Below are positions 35,523 to 44,392 of a DNA stretch of 64,000 nucleotides, in pieces. Position numbers and translations under genes: made by a program. The DNA comes from an uncultured Lachnospiraceae bacterium (GTDB lineage Bacteria; Bacillota; Clostridia; Lachnospirales; Lachnospiraceae), in assembly GCA_910588125.1 (NCBI GenBank), contig CAJUPI010000008.1, forward strand, positions 1 through 64,000, read 5' to 3'. Under the pieces are notes generated by a model. The model did no database searches and was not told where the DNA came from. It saw only the letters and a list, made by a program, of their open reading frames with translations. Each line of letters begins with the position of its first letter. Position 1 is the first letter of the stretch.

Positions 35523-35897
35523 TTAAAACAGATTGATCTTGTTGTTCCCTTCGGAATCGTCGCCATTCACTACATAGTAGGCCGCATTCTCTTCCGGTTT
35601 TACATAAACATCAACCGTCTTGATCTCAATTCCTTGGTGAGATGCCTTGTAAGCATTCACTGCTGCCGCAACTACATCCTTCATCACAACCTCATTGGCG
35701 CCATACTGAATCATGACGGACTCTTTGGGTTCTTCCTTTTTCGCTACCGGTTTTTTTGCCGCCGGCTTCTCCGTGGTTTTCACAACCGCTTTCTTTGCCG
35801 GCGCCGCCTTTTTTGCGACCGGCTTTTTTACCGCCTCTGCCACAGTGGATTCCTCCTTGACTTCCACTATCGCTTCTGTTTTTTTCTTTATTGCCAT
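35523..35897 (-). CDS. DUF6465 family protein with Lys/Ala/Pro-rich histone-like N-terminal half
   Basis: A 124-residue protein. Residues 1-57 are low-complexity, built from AAxKK and VAKK-type units resembling histone H1 tails. The C-terminal half is a compact domain (IQYGANEVVMKDVVAAAV, VDVYVKPEENAAYYVVNG). From memory it belongs to the DUF6465 family of Lachnospiraceae. A nucleic-acid role is inferred from the basic tail only. It is driven by a promoter with both hexamers at consensus, suggesting high expression. Confidence 0.85.
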   Translation of the reverse strand: MAIKKKTEAIVEVKEESTVAEAVKKPVAKKAAPAKKAVVKTTEKPAAKKPVAKKEEPKESVMIQYGANEVVMKDVVAAAVNAYKASHQGIEIKTVDVYVKPEENAAYYVVNGDDSEGNNKINLF

Positions 35898-35967
35898 TTC
35901 TCCTCCTCAATTTCAACCACTATAATATTTATCCAAATATGATGTCTTTTCCCAAGTTGCTTATGGC

Positions 35968-35996
35968 ATTATAAATCGATTTTATCCTTTTGTCAA
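35968..35996 (-). promoter_or_regulatory. Perfect consensus sigma-A promoter of the DUF6465 gene
   Basis: TTGACA (35991-35996), 17 bp, TATAAT (35968-35973) on the minus strand, both hexamers exact. It begins right after the azlD stop codon. Confidence 0.8.
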
Positions 35997-35999
35997 TCC

Positions 36000-36305
36000 T
36001 TACAGCAGTAACTCCGCCAGAAATACCGCTATACAAGCTCCAATCGATACGCGAAACAGTTTTCCATCCACCCAGGCAATTACCACTGCCGCACAAAAGC
36101 CGGCCAGTCCGGAAAAAAAGGAGGCTGTGGCCGAAAGAATCGCCGGAAACGTCATCACTGACAAGCTCACATAAGGGACATAATAAAGAAAGGAACGGAT
36201 AAAAGGGCTGCGGATTTCTTTGCGCAACAAAACCAGTGGCAAAGCCCGCACCAAATAAATTGTCCCCGCCATCACCAAAAGTGCCAGGTTTACATCAGGC
36301 TGCAT
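36000..36305 (-). CDS. azlD: AzlD-type branched-chain amino-acid transport subunit
   Basis: A small 101-residue membrane protein with three to four helices, partner of AzlC in branched-chain amino-acid (and azaleucine) export. The start MQPDVNLALL at 36305 has AAAGGAGG nine bases upstream. The first 11 bp overlap the azlC 3' end, typical for this pair. Confidence 0.9.
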   Translation of the reverse strand: MQPDVNLALLVMAGTIYLVRALPLVLLRKEIRSPFIRSFLYYVPYVSLSVMTFPAILSATASFFSGLAGFCAAVVIAWVDGKLFRVSIGACIAVFLAELLL

Positions 36306-37035
36306 CTTGCGTTTCCTCCTTTTTCTCACTGACAGGAAATAAGATTGCTGCTGCCCCCGCCACAAGAATCGTCAGCACGATAATCTGAAAACCAGATGAA
36401 ATCCGGTTCAGTACTGGTAATCTTGTAAAAAGGGCACTTGTCACCATCGATACTATCACTACCCCTGCAATAATCCGGTCCTTTTTCGCCGGAGGAACCA
36501 CAATAGCCAAAAACATTCCATATAGAGCCACTCCCATAGCACTCATCGCCCGCGCCGGAAGGATCATCCCTAGCAATGCTCCCAGAACCGTTCCTAACAC
36601 CCAGCCAGGTGCCGCGGTGGCGGCCGCTCCATACATGTAGCACGGATGAAGCCTTCCTGCCACCCCCATAGACACAGCAAAGATCTCATCAGTCACTCCG
36701 TATGCCATAAAAAATCGATGAAAAAATGGTTTATCTCTCATAACCTTTTGCGAAAGCGCACTGGACATCAGTAAATAGCGCAAATTCACCACAATTTCTG
36801 TCACCATCATTTCCAGATATCCGGCTCCGGCGGCCAACGCGCCGAAACCGGCAAACTGTCCTGCACTGGCTAACATAGTAGCTGACATAAATCCTGATTG
36901 CAGGACATTCAGCCCCGCCTTTCTTGCTGCAATCCCCAGAGTAAATGCCACAGCAAAATATCCCATTCCTATTGGAATCCCTGCCCGCATTCCCTGCAGA
37001 AACCAAAATCCTCCGGAATTTCTTTTTTCTTCCAT
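36295..37035 (-). CDS. azlC: AzlC family branched-chain amino-acid exporter subunit
   Basis: A 246-residue membrane protein with the AzlC signature GIPIGMGYFAVAFTLGIAAR at the N-terminus and VTDEIFAVS in the middle. It exports branched-chain amino acids together with AzlD. It is divergent from a LysR regulator, the likely controller, with facing promoters in the 204-bp gap. Confidence 0.93.
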   Translation of the reverse strand: MEEKRNSGGFWFLQGMRAGIPIGMGYFAVAFTLGIAARKAGLNVLQSGFMSATMLASAGQFAGFGALAAGAGYLEMMVTEIVVNLRYLLMSSALSQKVMRDKPFFHRFFMAYGVTDEIFAVSMGVAGRLHPCYMYGAAATAAPGWVLGTVLGALLGMILPARAMSAMGVALYGMFLAIVVPPAKKDRIIAGVVIVSMVTSALFTRLPVLNRISSGFQIIVLTILVAGAAAILFPVSEKKEETQDAA

Positions 37036-37100
37036 AAATTGTTATTCTCCTGACCCCTTTTCAGGCTTTTCCTTGTGACTTGCCTATCACAGCATTTCTT

Positions 37101-37129
37101 ATCATACTCTCATGTTTCCTTCTCGTCAA
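37101..37129 (-). promoter_or_regulatory. Promoter of azlCD
   Basis: TTGACG (37124-37129), 17 bp, TATGAT (37101-37106) on the minus strand. Confidence 0.6.
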
Positions 37130-37165
37130 CCTCCTAATCGCACGAAAGCTTGTCGTAACAAATCT

Positions 37166-37194
37166 TTGACGACGTCTCTTTTCTGTATTATAAT
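37166..37194 (+). promoter_or_regulatory. Promoter of the lysR gene
   Basis: TTGACG (37166-37171), 17 bp, perfect TATAAT (37189-37194), about 45 bases upstream of the LysR start. Confidence 0.7.
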
Positions 37195-37239
37195 AATTTT
37201 CAGATGTAACTTTTTACACAGCTTTGGAGGATCTTTCCT

Positions 37240-38196
37240 ATGACAAGCAAAGAACTCATCTATGTAAAGACCGTGGCCGATGAAAAAAGCATTTCCCGGG
37301 CGGCGCGGAAGCTTTTTATGGCTCAGCCCTCATTAAGCCAGTCCATTCAACGAATTGAAGAATCTCTGGGAACCCCTCTGTTCAACCGCACTTCCGGCGG
37401 CCTGAGCCTGACATTTGCCGGTGAACGCTATTATCATATGGCCTCGCAGATCCTGAAAATGTATGAAGATTTCGAACTGGAGATCAGTGACATCAACAAT
37501 CTGCGGACCGGACGGGTTCACATGGGCATCACAAATCATTTAGGCACCTTGATGCTTGCCCGGATACTGCCGGATTACAAAAGGCTTTGTCCCTACATCG
37601 AGCTCTATGTGCATGAGGAGAATACTGCCTCTCTGGAACAAATGCTTCTTCGCGGCGAGCTGGATTTCGTCATCATGCATGCCCCCAAGGAAAGTTTCCA
37701 TCCTCAAATTAATTATGATATCATGAAAAAAGATCCCTTTGTGATTGTCCTTCATCCTCAGCATGAGCTAATCCAGAAAGCAGTGGAAAAACCCGGCTAC
37801 CCCTATCCGGTTCTTGACGTAAAGCTTCTGAAACAAGAATCATTTCTTATGCTGCATAAGGAACAGCGGATCCGTCAGATCACTGACAATGTTTTATCCA
37901 AAGCCGGCATTCATCATCCCAATATCGCCCTGACTCTTCGCAATTATGAAACTGCTCTGCTGCTTGCTGCCAGAGGCCTGGGTATTACCCTGATTCCGCT
38001 GCAATATTTTCAGATGGCCTCATATGAATTTCACCCCACCCTGTTGTGTATGGATGAAAAATACGATGCCAGCTGGGATATGTGCATCGCTAATCTGCAA
38101 AACGGCTTCCTGTCAAAGGCAGATCAGCTTTTTATCCGCCTAGTAAAGGAACAATTCAAAACGGACAAGAAACCGGATTCTCATCTGCTATCTTAA
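37240..38196 (+). CDS. LysR family transcriptional regulator
   Basis: A 318-residue regulator. The N-terminal winged HTH (about residues 3-62) includes SISRAARKLFMAQPSLSQSI and the following LGTPLF. A two-lobed effector-binding domain makes up the rest. It lies 17 bp upstream of an alcohol dehydrogenase on the same strand and is divergent from azlCD, so either could be its target. GGAGGA precedes the ATG. Confidence 0.94.
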   Translation: MTSKELIYVKTVADEKSISRAARKLFMAQPSLSQSIQRIEESLGTPLFNRTSGGLSLTFAGERYYHMASQILKMYEDFELEISDINNLRTGRVHMGITNHLGTLMLARILPDYKRLCPYIELYVHEENTASLEQMLLRGELDFVIMHAPKESFHPQINYDIMKKDPFVIVLHPQHELIQKAVEKPGYPYPVLDVKLLKQESFLMLHKEQRIRQITDNVLSKAGIHHPNIALTLRNYETALLLAARGLGITLIPLQYFQMASYEFHPTLLCMDEKYDASWDMCIANLQNGFLSKADQLFIRLVKEQFKTDKKPDSHLLS

Positions 38197-38213
38197 AAAG
38201 GAGGATATCATTC

Positions 38214-39236
38214 ATGAAAGCGGTACAGATTGTCAAACCACGAGAATTAACACTGATTGACATCGAAAAACCACTCCCCGATCCCACAAATAATGTTCAG
38301 ATCCGGATGACGGCTGCCGGTATCTGCGGATCCGACGGCACCATTTATCATGGTACGAATGCGATTGTTACCTATCCGCGCATCATCGGGCATGAGATGG
38401 TGGGAGTAGTTGAAGAAGTTTATGGCAACGTCAAAAGCCTGAAACGCGGAGATCGCGTTATCATCAATCAGGTAGTCAGCTGCGGCCACTGTTATCCCTG
38501 TCAGAACGGACGTGGCAATGTCTGTGACAACCTAAAGGTTCGCGGCATACATATCGACGGCGGTTTTCAGGAATATATCACAGTCCCGGAAGCTGACTGC
38601 TACCGTTTGCCGGACTTCCTTTCCGATACGGATGCTGTCATGATTGAACCGGCCACCATTGCCATTCAGTCCTGCTCCCGGGCGCAGCTCGTCAAAGATG
38701 ACATGCTGTTGATTCTGGGCTATGGGGCACTGGGAAGCTCTGTTTTAAGAATTGCCCGTCTTCTTTGTGATCACATCATTGTCGCCTGCCGGACCGATGA
38801 AAAGCTTGAAATAGCCATGCAAAATGGCGCCCGCTATACGATCAATGTCCAAAAGGAGAATCTGGTGGAAAAGGTGAAAGAATATACCCATGGACATGGT
38901 TCCACCGTATCGATCGACGCTGCTAATGCCGGAGATTCTCTGCCCTCCCTGCTGAAAGCCACCGGCAATGCCGGACGAGTCATGGTTATGGGACTCACCG
39001 GAGCCACAGCGCAGATCACACCCTTCCTCATCACGGCCAAAGAGCTTGATATCCGAGGTTCTCGTCTGCAAAATCAAATGTTTGGTACAGCGATCGAGCT
39101 TATTCGGGACGGCAGGTTGAATTTAAACGGCAGTGTGTCCCATACCTTTCCTTTGACCAGAGCGCAGGATGCCTTTGATTTCATTGACAGCCATGATCCT
39201 TCCATCCGCAAAGTCGTACTAACTTTTGATTGTTAA
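38214..39236 (+). CDS. Zinc-dependent alcohol/polyol dehydrogenase (RspB/L-idonate dehydrogenase-like)
   Basis: A 340-residue medium-chain dehydrogenase. Catalytic zinc ligands lie in ICGSDG and GHEMVG, structural zinc ligands in the Cys-rich CGHCYPCQNGRGNVC, and the NAD fold has GYGALGSS. The pattern is closest to the RspB and sugar-acid/polyol dehydrogenase group, which oxidise secondary alcohols of sugar acids. The substrate is unknown. Downstream of lysR in one transcript. Its last 4 bp overlap the convergent cbiK gene. Confidence 0.9.
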   Translation: MKAVQIVKPRELTLIDIEKPLPDPTNNVQIRMTAAGICGSDGTIYHGTNAIVTYPRIIGHEMVGVVEEVYGNVKSLKRGDRVIINQVVSCGHCYPCQNGRGNVCDNLKVRGIHIDGGFQEYITVPEADCYRLPDFLSDTDAVMIEPATIAIQSCSRAQLVKDDMLLILGYGALGSSVLRIARLLCDHIIVACRTDEKLEIAMQNGARYTINVQKENLVEKVKEYTHGHGSTVSIDAANAGDSLPSLLKATGNAGRVMVMGLTGATAQITPFLITAKELDIRGSRLQNQMFGTAIELIRDGRLNLNGSVSHTFPLTRAQDAFDFIDSHDPSIRKVVLTFDC

Positions 39237-40051
39237 CGGGCTTTGGGGCTGGCCAATAATTTTTTCTCCGCTTCCCTGGCGTGGCGGATATATATTTGCC
39301 GGATTCCCTTATATTCTCCCAAGCCTTTAAACACACATTCTACCTGACAGCCATTTCTGAGGAACCGGGACTTCCAGGAATCCTTTTGTTCTCCGGCTAT
39401 ATCCCGGCAGACATGTTCTCCGGCTACCACAAGAAATGGAATCAATACGACCCGCTGGGAACGGCGTTTCTGCACCAAATCTTCCACATTTTCTGCCAGC
39501 GCCGATCCCTCCACGGTTCCTACCAGGCAATCCCGATATCCTTCCTGCCAGAATTTCTCCTGAAGCTTTGCATAAGAGGCATTTGCGACATGCTCCGTAC
39601 CATGTCCGAGAAATATCAAATCGGTCCCCTCCTGGCGGTAACTCTCCAATTCTTTGCCCACACTCTGTACAGCCTCCTGGTAATCGATCTCCTCTGTCAG
39701 AAGCGATTCTCCATACACCAGTTGCTCAAACTTCCCTTGGTACCGTGCCAGCACCTCTCTCATCCGATCATATTCAAACCCATGAATCACATGAGTGCTC
39801 TGGGCCAGAACTACCGGATAGCCATCTCGCCAAAGCCGGTTTAGTGCTTCCTCCACGCTGTCCACAATCATCCCGTCCCGTTCCTTTAAAATCCGTATAA
39901 CCGTCGGGCTGGTATAGGCGCGCCGAAATTCATATTCTGCAAATGCCTCTCTTAATTCTCTTTCAATCACATCCAATGTCTTCTCTCTTGTAGCCTGGTA
40001 ACTTGTGCCAAAACTTATCACCAGTATCGCAGATTTTTTCTTTCTCTCCAT
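39233..40051 (-). CDS. cbiK: Sirohydrochlorin cobaltochelatase (CbiK type)
   Basis: Cobalt chelatase of anaerobic cobalamin synthesis, 272 residues. Family motifs are visible: ISFGTSY at the N-terminus, QSTHVIHGFEYD with the metal-binding His, and FLGHGTEHVAN with the second. No other cobalamin genes are nearby, so it is an orphan copy and might insert another metal. Convergent with the dehydrogenase; own promoter upstream. Confidence 0.93.
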   Translation of the reverse strand: MERKKKSAILVISFGTSYQATREKTLDVIERELREAFAEYEFRRAYTSPTVIRILKERDGMIVDSVEEALNRLWRDGYPVVLAQSTHVIHGFEYDRMREVLARYQGKFEQLVYGESLLTEEIDYQEAVQSVGKELESYRQEGTDLIFLGHGTEHVANASYAKLQEKFWQEGYRDCLVGTVEGSALAENVEDLVQKRRSQRVVLIPFLVVAGEHVCRDIAGEQKDSWKSRFLRNGCQVECVFKGLGEYKGIRQIYIRHAREAEKKLLASPKAR

Positions 40052-40090
40052 ATATCTCCCCCTGTTCTTTTCTCTCTTGCCATACTTCTC

Positions 40091-40119
40091 ATCATATCAC
40101 GAAAGCCCTTCTCTTCCAA
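40091..40119 (-). promoter_or_regulatory. Promoter of cbiK
   Basis: TTGGAA (40114-40119), 17 bp, TATGAT (40091-40096) on the minus strand. Confidence 0.5.
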
Positions 40120-40163
40120 ATATTTATTTCAAATTTCAAATAACAATATTCCACATTTTAATA

Positions 40164-40191
40164 GTGACAATTTTTTAATTTGTGGTACAAT
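40164..40191 (+). promoter_or_regulatory. Promoter of trkA-trkH
   Basis: GTGACA (40164-40169), 16 bp, TACAAT (40186-40191), about 45 bases upstream of trkA. The leader is too short for a ydaO-type riboswitch. Confidence 0.5.
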
Positions 40192-40235
40192 ATCTACAGT
40201 ATATGATAATCATAACAATAGAATGGGAGAATCTC

Positions 40236-41594
40236 ATGAAAATCATTATTATAGGCTGCGGCAAAGTCGGGTATGCCCTGGCAGAGGGGCTGACGGAAGA
40301 AAACCATGACGTCACGATCGTCGATTCCTCCGCCCAGCGCCTGCAGGATGTAACCGAAGAGCTGGACGCCATGTCTATCATTGGCAATGGCTCCAGTATC
40401 AACACTCTTTTGGAGGCGGGAGCCGCTGATACCGATCTTCTAATCGCCGTGACAGGTTCTGATGAGTTGAACCTGCTATGTTGCCTGATCGCGAAAAAGC
40501 AGTGGGATTGCCACACCGTTGCCCGTGTCCGCAACCCCATTTACAACAAAGAAATCGATCTGATCAAAGAAAGCCTTGGCATTTCCATGATCATCAATCC
40601 GGAGCTGGCGGCCTCAGCCGAGATCGCCAGATTGCTGCGTTTTCCTTCCGCCATTAAAATTGACACCTTTGCCAAAGGGCGGGTGGAGCTTTTAAAGTTC
40701 CGGATCAAGCCGGATTTTCAGCTGGATCAGGTATCTATCGCTGAGCTTCCCCGCCATGCAAAATGTGATATTCTGGTGGCTGGCATTGAACGCGGGGAAA
40801 ATGCATATATCCCTAATGGTAATTTCATTCTGCAAAATGGTGATCTGGTCTCCATCATCGCTTCTCCCAAGAATGCGGCGGCATTTTTCCGAAATATTGG
40901 ACTGGCTACTGACCAGGTCAAAAACTGCATGATTGTGGGCGGCGGTACGATCGCTGTATATCTGGCCAGGCAGCTTCTTGATATGAAGATCCGTGTTGCC
41001 ATTATTGACAAAAAAAGAGAACGGTGCCAGGAACTTTGCGAGCATTTGCCGGATGCAGTGATTATCCAGGGAGACGGTACCAGCCGGAAGCTTTTGATGG
41101 AAGAGAATTTAGAAGGCGCAGAGGCTTTCGTTGCGCTGACCAATATGGATGAAGAAAATATTATGCTCTCGCTTTTTGTCCGTGAACACTCAAAAGCCAA
41201 GCTGATTACCAAAGTCAACCGGATGTCCTTTGATAATATCCTGGATCAGTTGGATTTGGGCAGTATTATTTACCCCAAATATATCACTGCCGACTATATC
41301 CTCCGCTACATCCGTGCCATGCAAAATTCCATCGGCAGCAATGTGGAGACCCTCTGCCACATTTTAGACGGCAAGGCAGAAGCGCTGGAATTTTGCATTC
41401 GGGAGAATTCCCCGGTTGTGGGTATCCCGTTAAAAGATATGCAGCTTAAAAGCAATCTGCTTCTTGGCTGTATCCACCGCAAGGGAAAAGTCATCATTCC
41501 ACGAGGCAACGATACCATTAACGTTGGCGATACTGTGGTTATAGTCACCACCCAGAAGGGTCTGGATGACATCCAGGATATCCTGAAAAAATAG
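40236..41594 (+). CDS. trkA: Trk potassium uptake regulatory NAD-binding protein TrkA
   Basis: Cytosolic gating subunit of the Trk/Ktr potassium channel, 452 residues with two repeated RCK units. Each has a Rossmann nucleotide motif (GCGKVG near residue 7 and VGGGTIA near residue 236) followed by a TrkA-C domain. The start at 40236 is preferred because GGGAGAA precedes it and the product opens directly on the first nucleotide-binding strand. trkH follows after 10 bp. Confidence 0.96.
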   Translation: MKIIIIGCGKVGYALAEGLTEENHDVTIVDSSAQRLQDVTEELDAMSIIGNGSSINTLLEAGAADTDLLIAVTGSDELNLLCCLIAKKQWDCHTVARVRNPIYNKEIDLIKESLGISMIINPELAASAEIARLLRFPSAIKIDTFAKGRVELLKFRIKPDFQLDQVSIAELPRHAKCDILVAGIERGENAYIPNGNFILQNGDLVSIIASPKNAAAFFRNIGLATDQVKNCMIVGGGTIAVYLARQLLDMKIRVAIIDKKRERCQELCEHLPDAVIIQGDGTSRKLLMEENLEGAEAFVALTNMDEENIMLSLFVREHSKAKLITKVNRMSFDNILDQLDLGSIIYPKYITADYILRYIRAMQNSIGSNVETLCHILDGKAEALEFCIRENSPVVGIPLKDMQLKSNLLLGCIHRKGKVIIPRGNDTINVGDTVVIVTTQKGLDDIQDILKK

Positions 41595-41604
41595 GGAGTA
41601 AACC

Positions 41605-43044
41605 ATGAATTATCGAATTATTTTTTACATAATCGGATGGGTTTTAAATATTGAAGCCGCCTTTATGCTTTTACCTTTTTTTACCGGCATCGTCTATCAG
41701 GAACCGGCGTTGTGGTCCTTTATGATCAGCGGAATTATCTGTCTGGCCATTGGGGTTTCCCTGACCTTTCGCAAACCCCGGCGTCAGTATTTTTATGTAA
41801 AAGAAGGCTATGTAACGGTAGCCTTGAGCTGGGTTTTTTTGAGTATTATGGGATCTCTGCCCTTTTTGCTCAGCGGTTCGATCGCTCATCCCATCGATGC
41901 TTTGTTTGAGACGGTTTCCGGTTTTACCACCACTGGCGCCAGCATTCTGCCTGCCGTAGAGGATCTACCTAAATGTATTCTTCTCTGGCGCAGCTTTACC
42001 CACTGGATCGGCGGCATGGGCGTGTTGGTCTTCCTGCTTTCATTACTGAAGCTGGCCGGCGGTTCCCATATGAATCTGATGAAGGCAGAAAGCCCCGGCC
42101 CCTCTGTAAGCAAGCTGTTGCCCAAGGTCCACTCCACGGCAAAAATACTTTACGGGATTTACATCGTCATGACAATTGCCGAATTTATTGTCCTGCTCGT
42201 TAGCGGTATGCCTGTTTTTGATGCGCTCACCACCTCATTTGGTACGGCCGGAACCGGCGGTTTTGGCATAAAAAATGACAGCATTGCCAGTTATTCTCCT
42301 CTGATTCAGATTGAAGTGACCATCTTTATGATCCTGTTCGGTGTGAATTTCAATTTTTATTTTCTGCTTCTTCTTCGCAAATGGAAACAGGCCTTCTCCA
42401 ATGAAGAGGTATGCTGTTATTTTGCCGTTATTGGTGCAGCAATTTTGCTGATCAGCTGGGATATCCGCGGGCTTTATGGAACCTTTCCCATCGCCCTGCG
42501 TGAATCTGCCTTTCAGGTTGGTTCCATCATCACCACGACCGGCTTTGCTACCTGTGATTTCAATCAATGGCCGGAGATATCCCGGACCATTTTGGTTATG
42601 CTGATGTTTGTGGGGGCCTGTGCCGGAAGCACTGGCGGTGGCATCAAGGTTTCTCGCTTCATTATCCTGATCAAATCCACCGGCAAAGAACTCAGCAGCT
42701 ATCTTCATCCCCGCCAGGTAAAGAGCATCCGCATGGACGGCAAATCAATCGATCATGAGGTAGTACGCAATATTAATGTATTCATGATTGTTTACCTCTT
42801 GATTTTTGCCGTTTCTTTATTGGTATTGGCTTGTGACGGCACGGATTTGATCACCAATTTCACTGCTGTCGCCGCCACCTTCAACAATATTGGCCCCGGC
42901 CTGGAGTTAGTCGGCCCTTCCGCCAATTTCGGATTATTTTCCAATCCGGCAAAGCTGATGCTGATCTTTGACATGCTTGCCGGAAGGCTGGAAATCTTCC
43001 CACTGCTTTTACTGTTTGTACCCGATATCTGGAGAAAATTCTAA
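41605..43044 (+). CDS. trkH: TrkH family potassium uptake protein
   Basis: Membrane pore subunit of 479 residues built from four M1-P-M2 repeats. The selectivity-filter loops are visible as TTTGAS, GTAGTGG, TTTGFAT and a degenerate fourth NNIGPG. It takes up potassium under TrkA control. Second gene of the pair. A GC-rich imperfect stem follows the stop (about 43058-43100). Confidence 0.96.
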   Translation: MNYRIIFYIIGWVLNIEAAFMLLPFFTGIVYQEPALWSFMISGIICLAIGVSLTFRKPRRQYFYVKEGYVTVALSWVFLSIMGSLPFLLSGSIAHPIDALFETVSGFTTTGASILPAVEDLPKCILLWRSFTHWIGGMGVLVFLLSLLKLAGGSHMNLMKAESPGPSVSKLLPKVHSTAKILYGIYIVMTIAEFIVLLVSGMPVFDALTTSFGTAGTGGFGIKNDSIASYSPLIQIEVTIFMILFGVNFNFYFLLLLRKWKQAFSNEEVCCYFAVIGAAILLISWDIRGLYGTFPIALRESAFQVGSIITTTGFATCDFNQWPEISRTILVMLMFVGACAGSTGGGIKVSRFIILIKSTGKELSSYLHPRQVKSIRMDGKSIDHEVVRNINVFMIVYLLIFAVSLLVLACDGTDLITNFTAVAATFNNIGPGLELVGPSANFGLFSNPAKLMLIFDMLAGRLEIFPLLLLFVPDIWRKF

Positions 43045-43150
43045 AAGTCTCCGTCCCTGGCAGCAAGCTGGTTTTCCGGCTCTTGCTCTGCTGCCGGGGG
43101 TTATTCCGGCGAAATCACAGTTTCCTGAGATGGCCCTGGCTTTTCTCCAT

Positions 43151-44200
43151 TCATTTTTCCCCCTCCGCCTCAATCCGTTCAATTACATCCATATAATCAG
43201 CACAATATTTCTGATAGATTGGCATCATGGCCTCCCGAAATCGTATCCGTTCTTCTATGGGCATTTCCACTACCGTACATCCGGCAGCACGTACCCGCTT
43301 CTCTGATGCCTTTGCGCGTTGCGTCCACAATTCCCTTTCATACAAAGCGGACGCATGGGCGCACTCACGGATGATCTCCTGATCTTCCAAAGACAGCTTC
43401 CCCCAGGTATATTCCGACATTAGCTGCATCTCCGGTACTCGGGTATGTTCGTCTACCGAATAATAAGGGGCTACCTCGTAATGCCGCACAGATTCATAGG
43501 AGGGCCAATTATTCTCCGCTCCGTCAATGGTCCCTGTCTCCAAAGCCGAATATACCTCTTCATAAGCCATCGGTACTGCTTCCCCTCCTAAAACTTCTAT
43601 CATCACCCGCATTAACTCCGACTCCTGTACCCGAATTCTCAATCCCCGAATATCCTCCAGCTTTTGAATCGGAGTCTTGGTACAATAAAAATTTCTCACT
43701 CCGGCATCATACCACGACAGGCCTACCAGCCCGGAGCCTGCCAGCAATTCCATAAATTCTTCCCCAATATCCCCATCCAGAACATTCCACATATGATCGG
43801 AACCGGTGTACAAATAAGGCATTTGCAGCACATTTAATCCCGATACGAATTCTGACAGTGGAGAAAGCGAGACTCTCGCAAAATCAATTCCTCCAAACTG
43901 TAATTGTTCAATAATCGTCCGCTCATCTCCCAATACGCCTTTTGCATTCACCAAAATCTCAATTCTTCCTTCTGTCCGCTCTTTAACCAGCTCTGCAAAA
44001 CGGTAAGCTCCCAGGGTCGTCGGATAATCCTCTGCCTGGTTTTCCGCATAAGTAAATACATATTCCGGAGCTGTCGTCCGTGCTTCCTTTGGTTCGGTTC
44101 TTTCACAGGCGCTTATGCCGATTCCTATTGCACAAAAAAATATTCCTGCCAGCATCCGGTTTCGAACATATTTTAAAGAAAAAATGTGGTTTCTTTTCAT
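43151..44200 (-). CDS. dctP: Second DctP-type TRAP binding lipoprotein
   Basis: A 349-residue DctP paralogue with a lipobox (ISAC) after a hydrophobic leader. The family signatures GLRIRVQESE and ALETGTIDGAENNW are present. It lies downstream of dctM, although that operon already begins with its own dctP (46302-47420), and the two differ clearly in sequence. A long palindromic element separates it from dctM. It may widen the substrate range or act as a sensor partner for the membrane kinase at 48429; both are inference. The start at 44200 is the first ATG before the basic N-terminus, preceded by purine-rich AAGGG repeats. Confidence 0.9.
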   Translation of the reverse strand: MKRNHIFSLKYVRNRMLAGIFFCAIGIGISACERTEPKEARTTAPEYVFTYAENQAEDYPTTLGAYRFAELVKERTEGRIEILVNAKGVLGDERTIIEQLQFGGIDFARVSLSPLSEFVSGLNVLQMPYLYTGSDHMWNVLDGDIGEEFMELLAGSGLVGLSWYDAGVRNFYCTKTPIQKLEDIRGLRIRVQESELMRVMIEVLGGEAVPMAYEEVYSALETGTIDGAENNWPSYESVRHYEVAPYYSVDEHTRVPEMQLMSEYTWGKLSLEDQEIIRECAHASALYERELWTQRAKASEKRVRAAGCTVVEMPIEERIRFREAMMPIYQKYCADYMDVIERIEAEGEK

Positions 44201-44256
44201 CTCCCGTTCCCTTTCCCTTATCTTCCTGCCGTTTATTCTTATTATACGAAAAAAGA

Positions 44257-44358
44257 GGGTGTTGCAAAATAGGTCATTTGCCATTTCCTTATCCTGTGTT
44301 CGGGGACAGCCGGACACTGAATAAGAGAAATGGCGAATAACTTATTTTGCAACACCCC
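44257..44358. repeat. Long palindromic intergenic element, copy 2
   Basis: About 102 bp, foldable over its full length. Arms GGGTGTTGCAAAATAGGTCA (from 44257) and the near-complement ending TTTTGCAACACCCC (to 44358) continue inward through GCCATTTCCTTAT / ATAAGAGAAATGGC to a GTGTTCGG / CCGGACAC core. The arm and core match copy 1. It sits inside the TRAP operon, between dctM and the second dctP. Confidence 0.85.
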
Positions 44359-44392
44359 CACAGAACATAAAATCAGCACAAGTCCTGCCGCA

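Noticed and set aside
40192..40235. c-di-AMP (ydaO) riboswitch before trkA
   Set aside because: The leader is only about 45 bases, far too short for this riboswitch.
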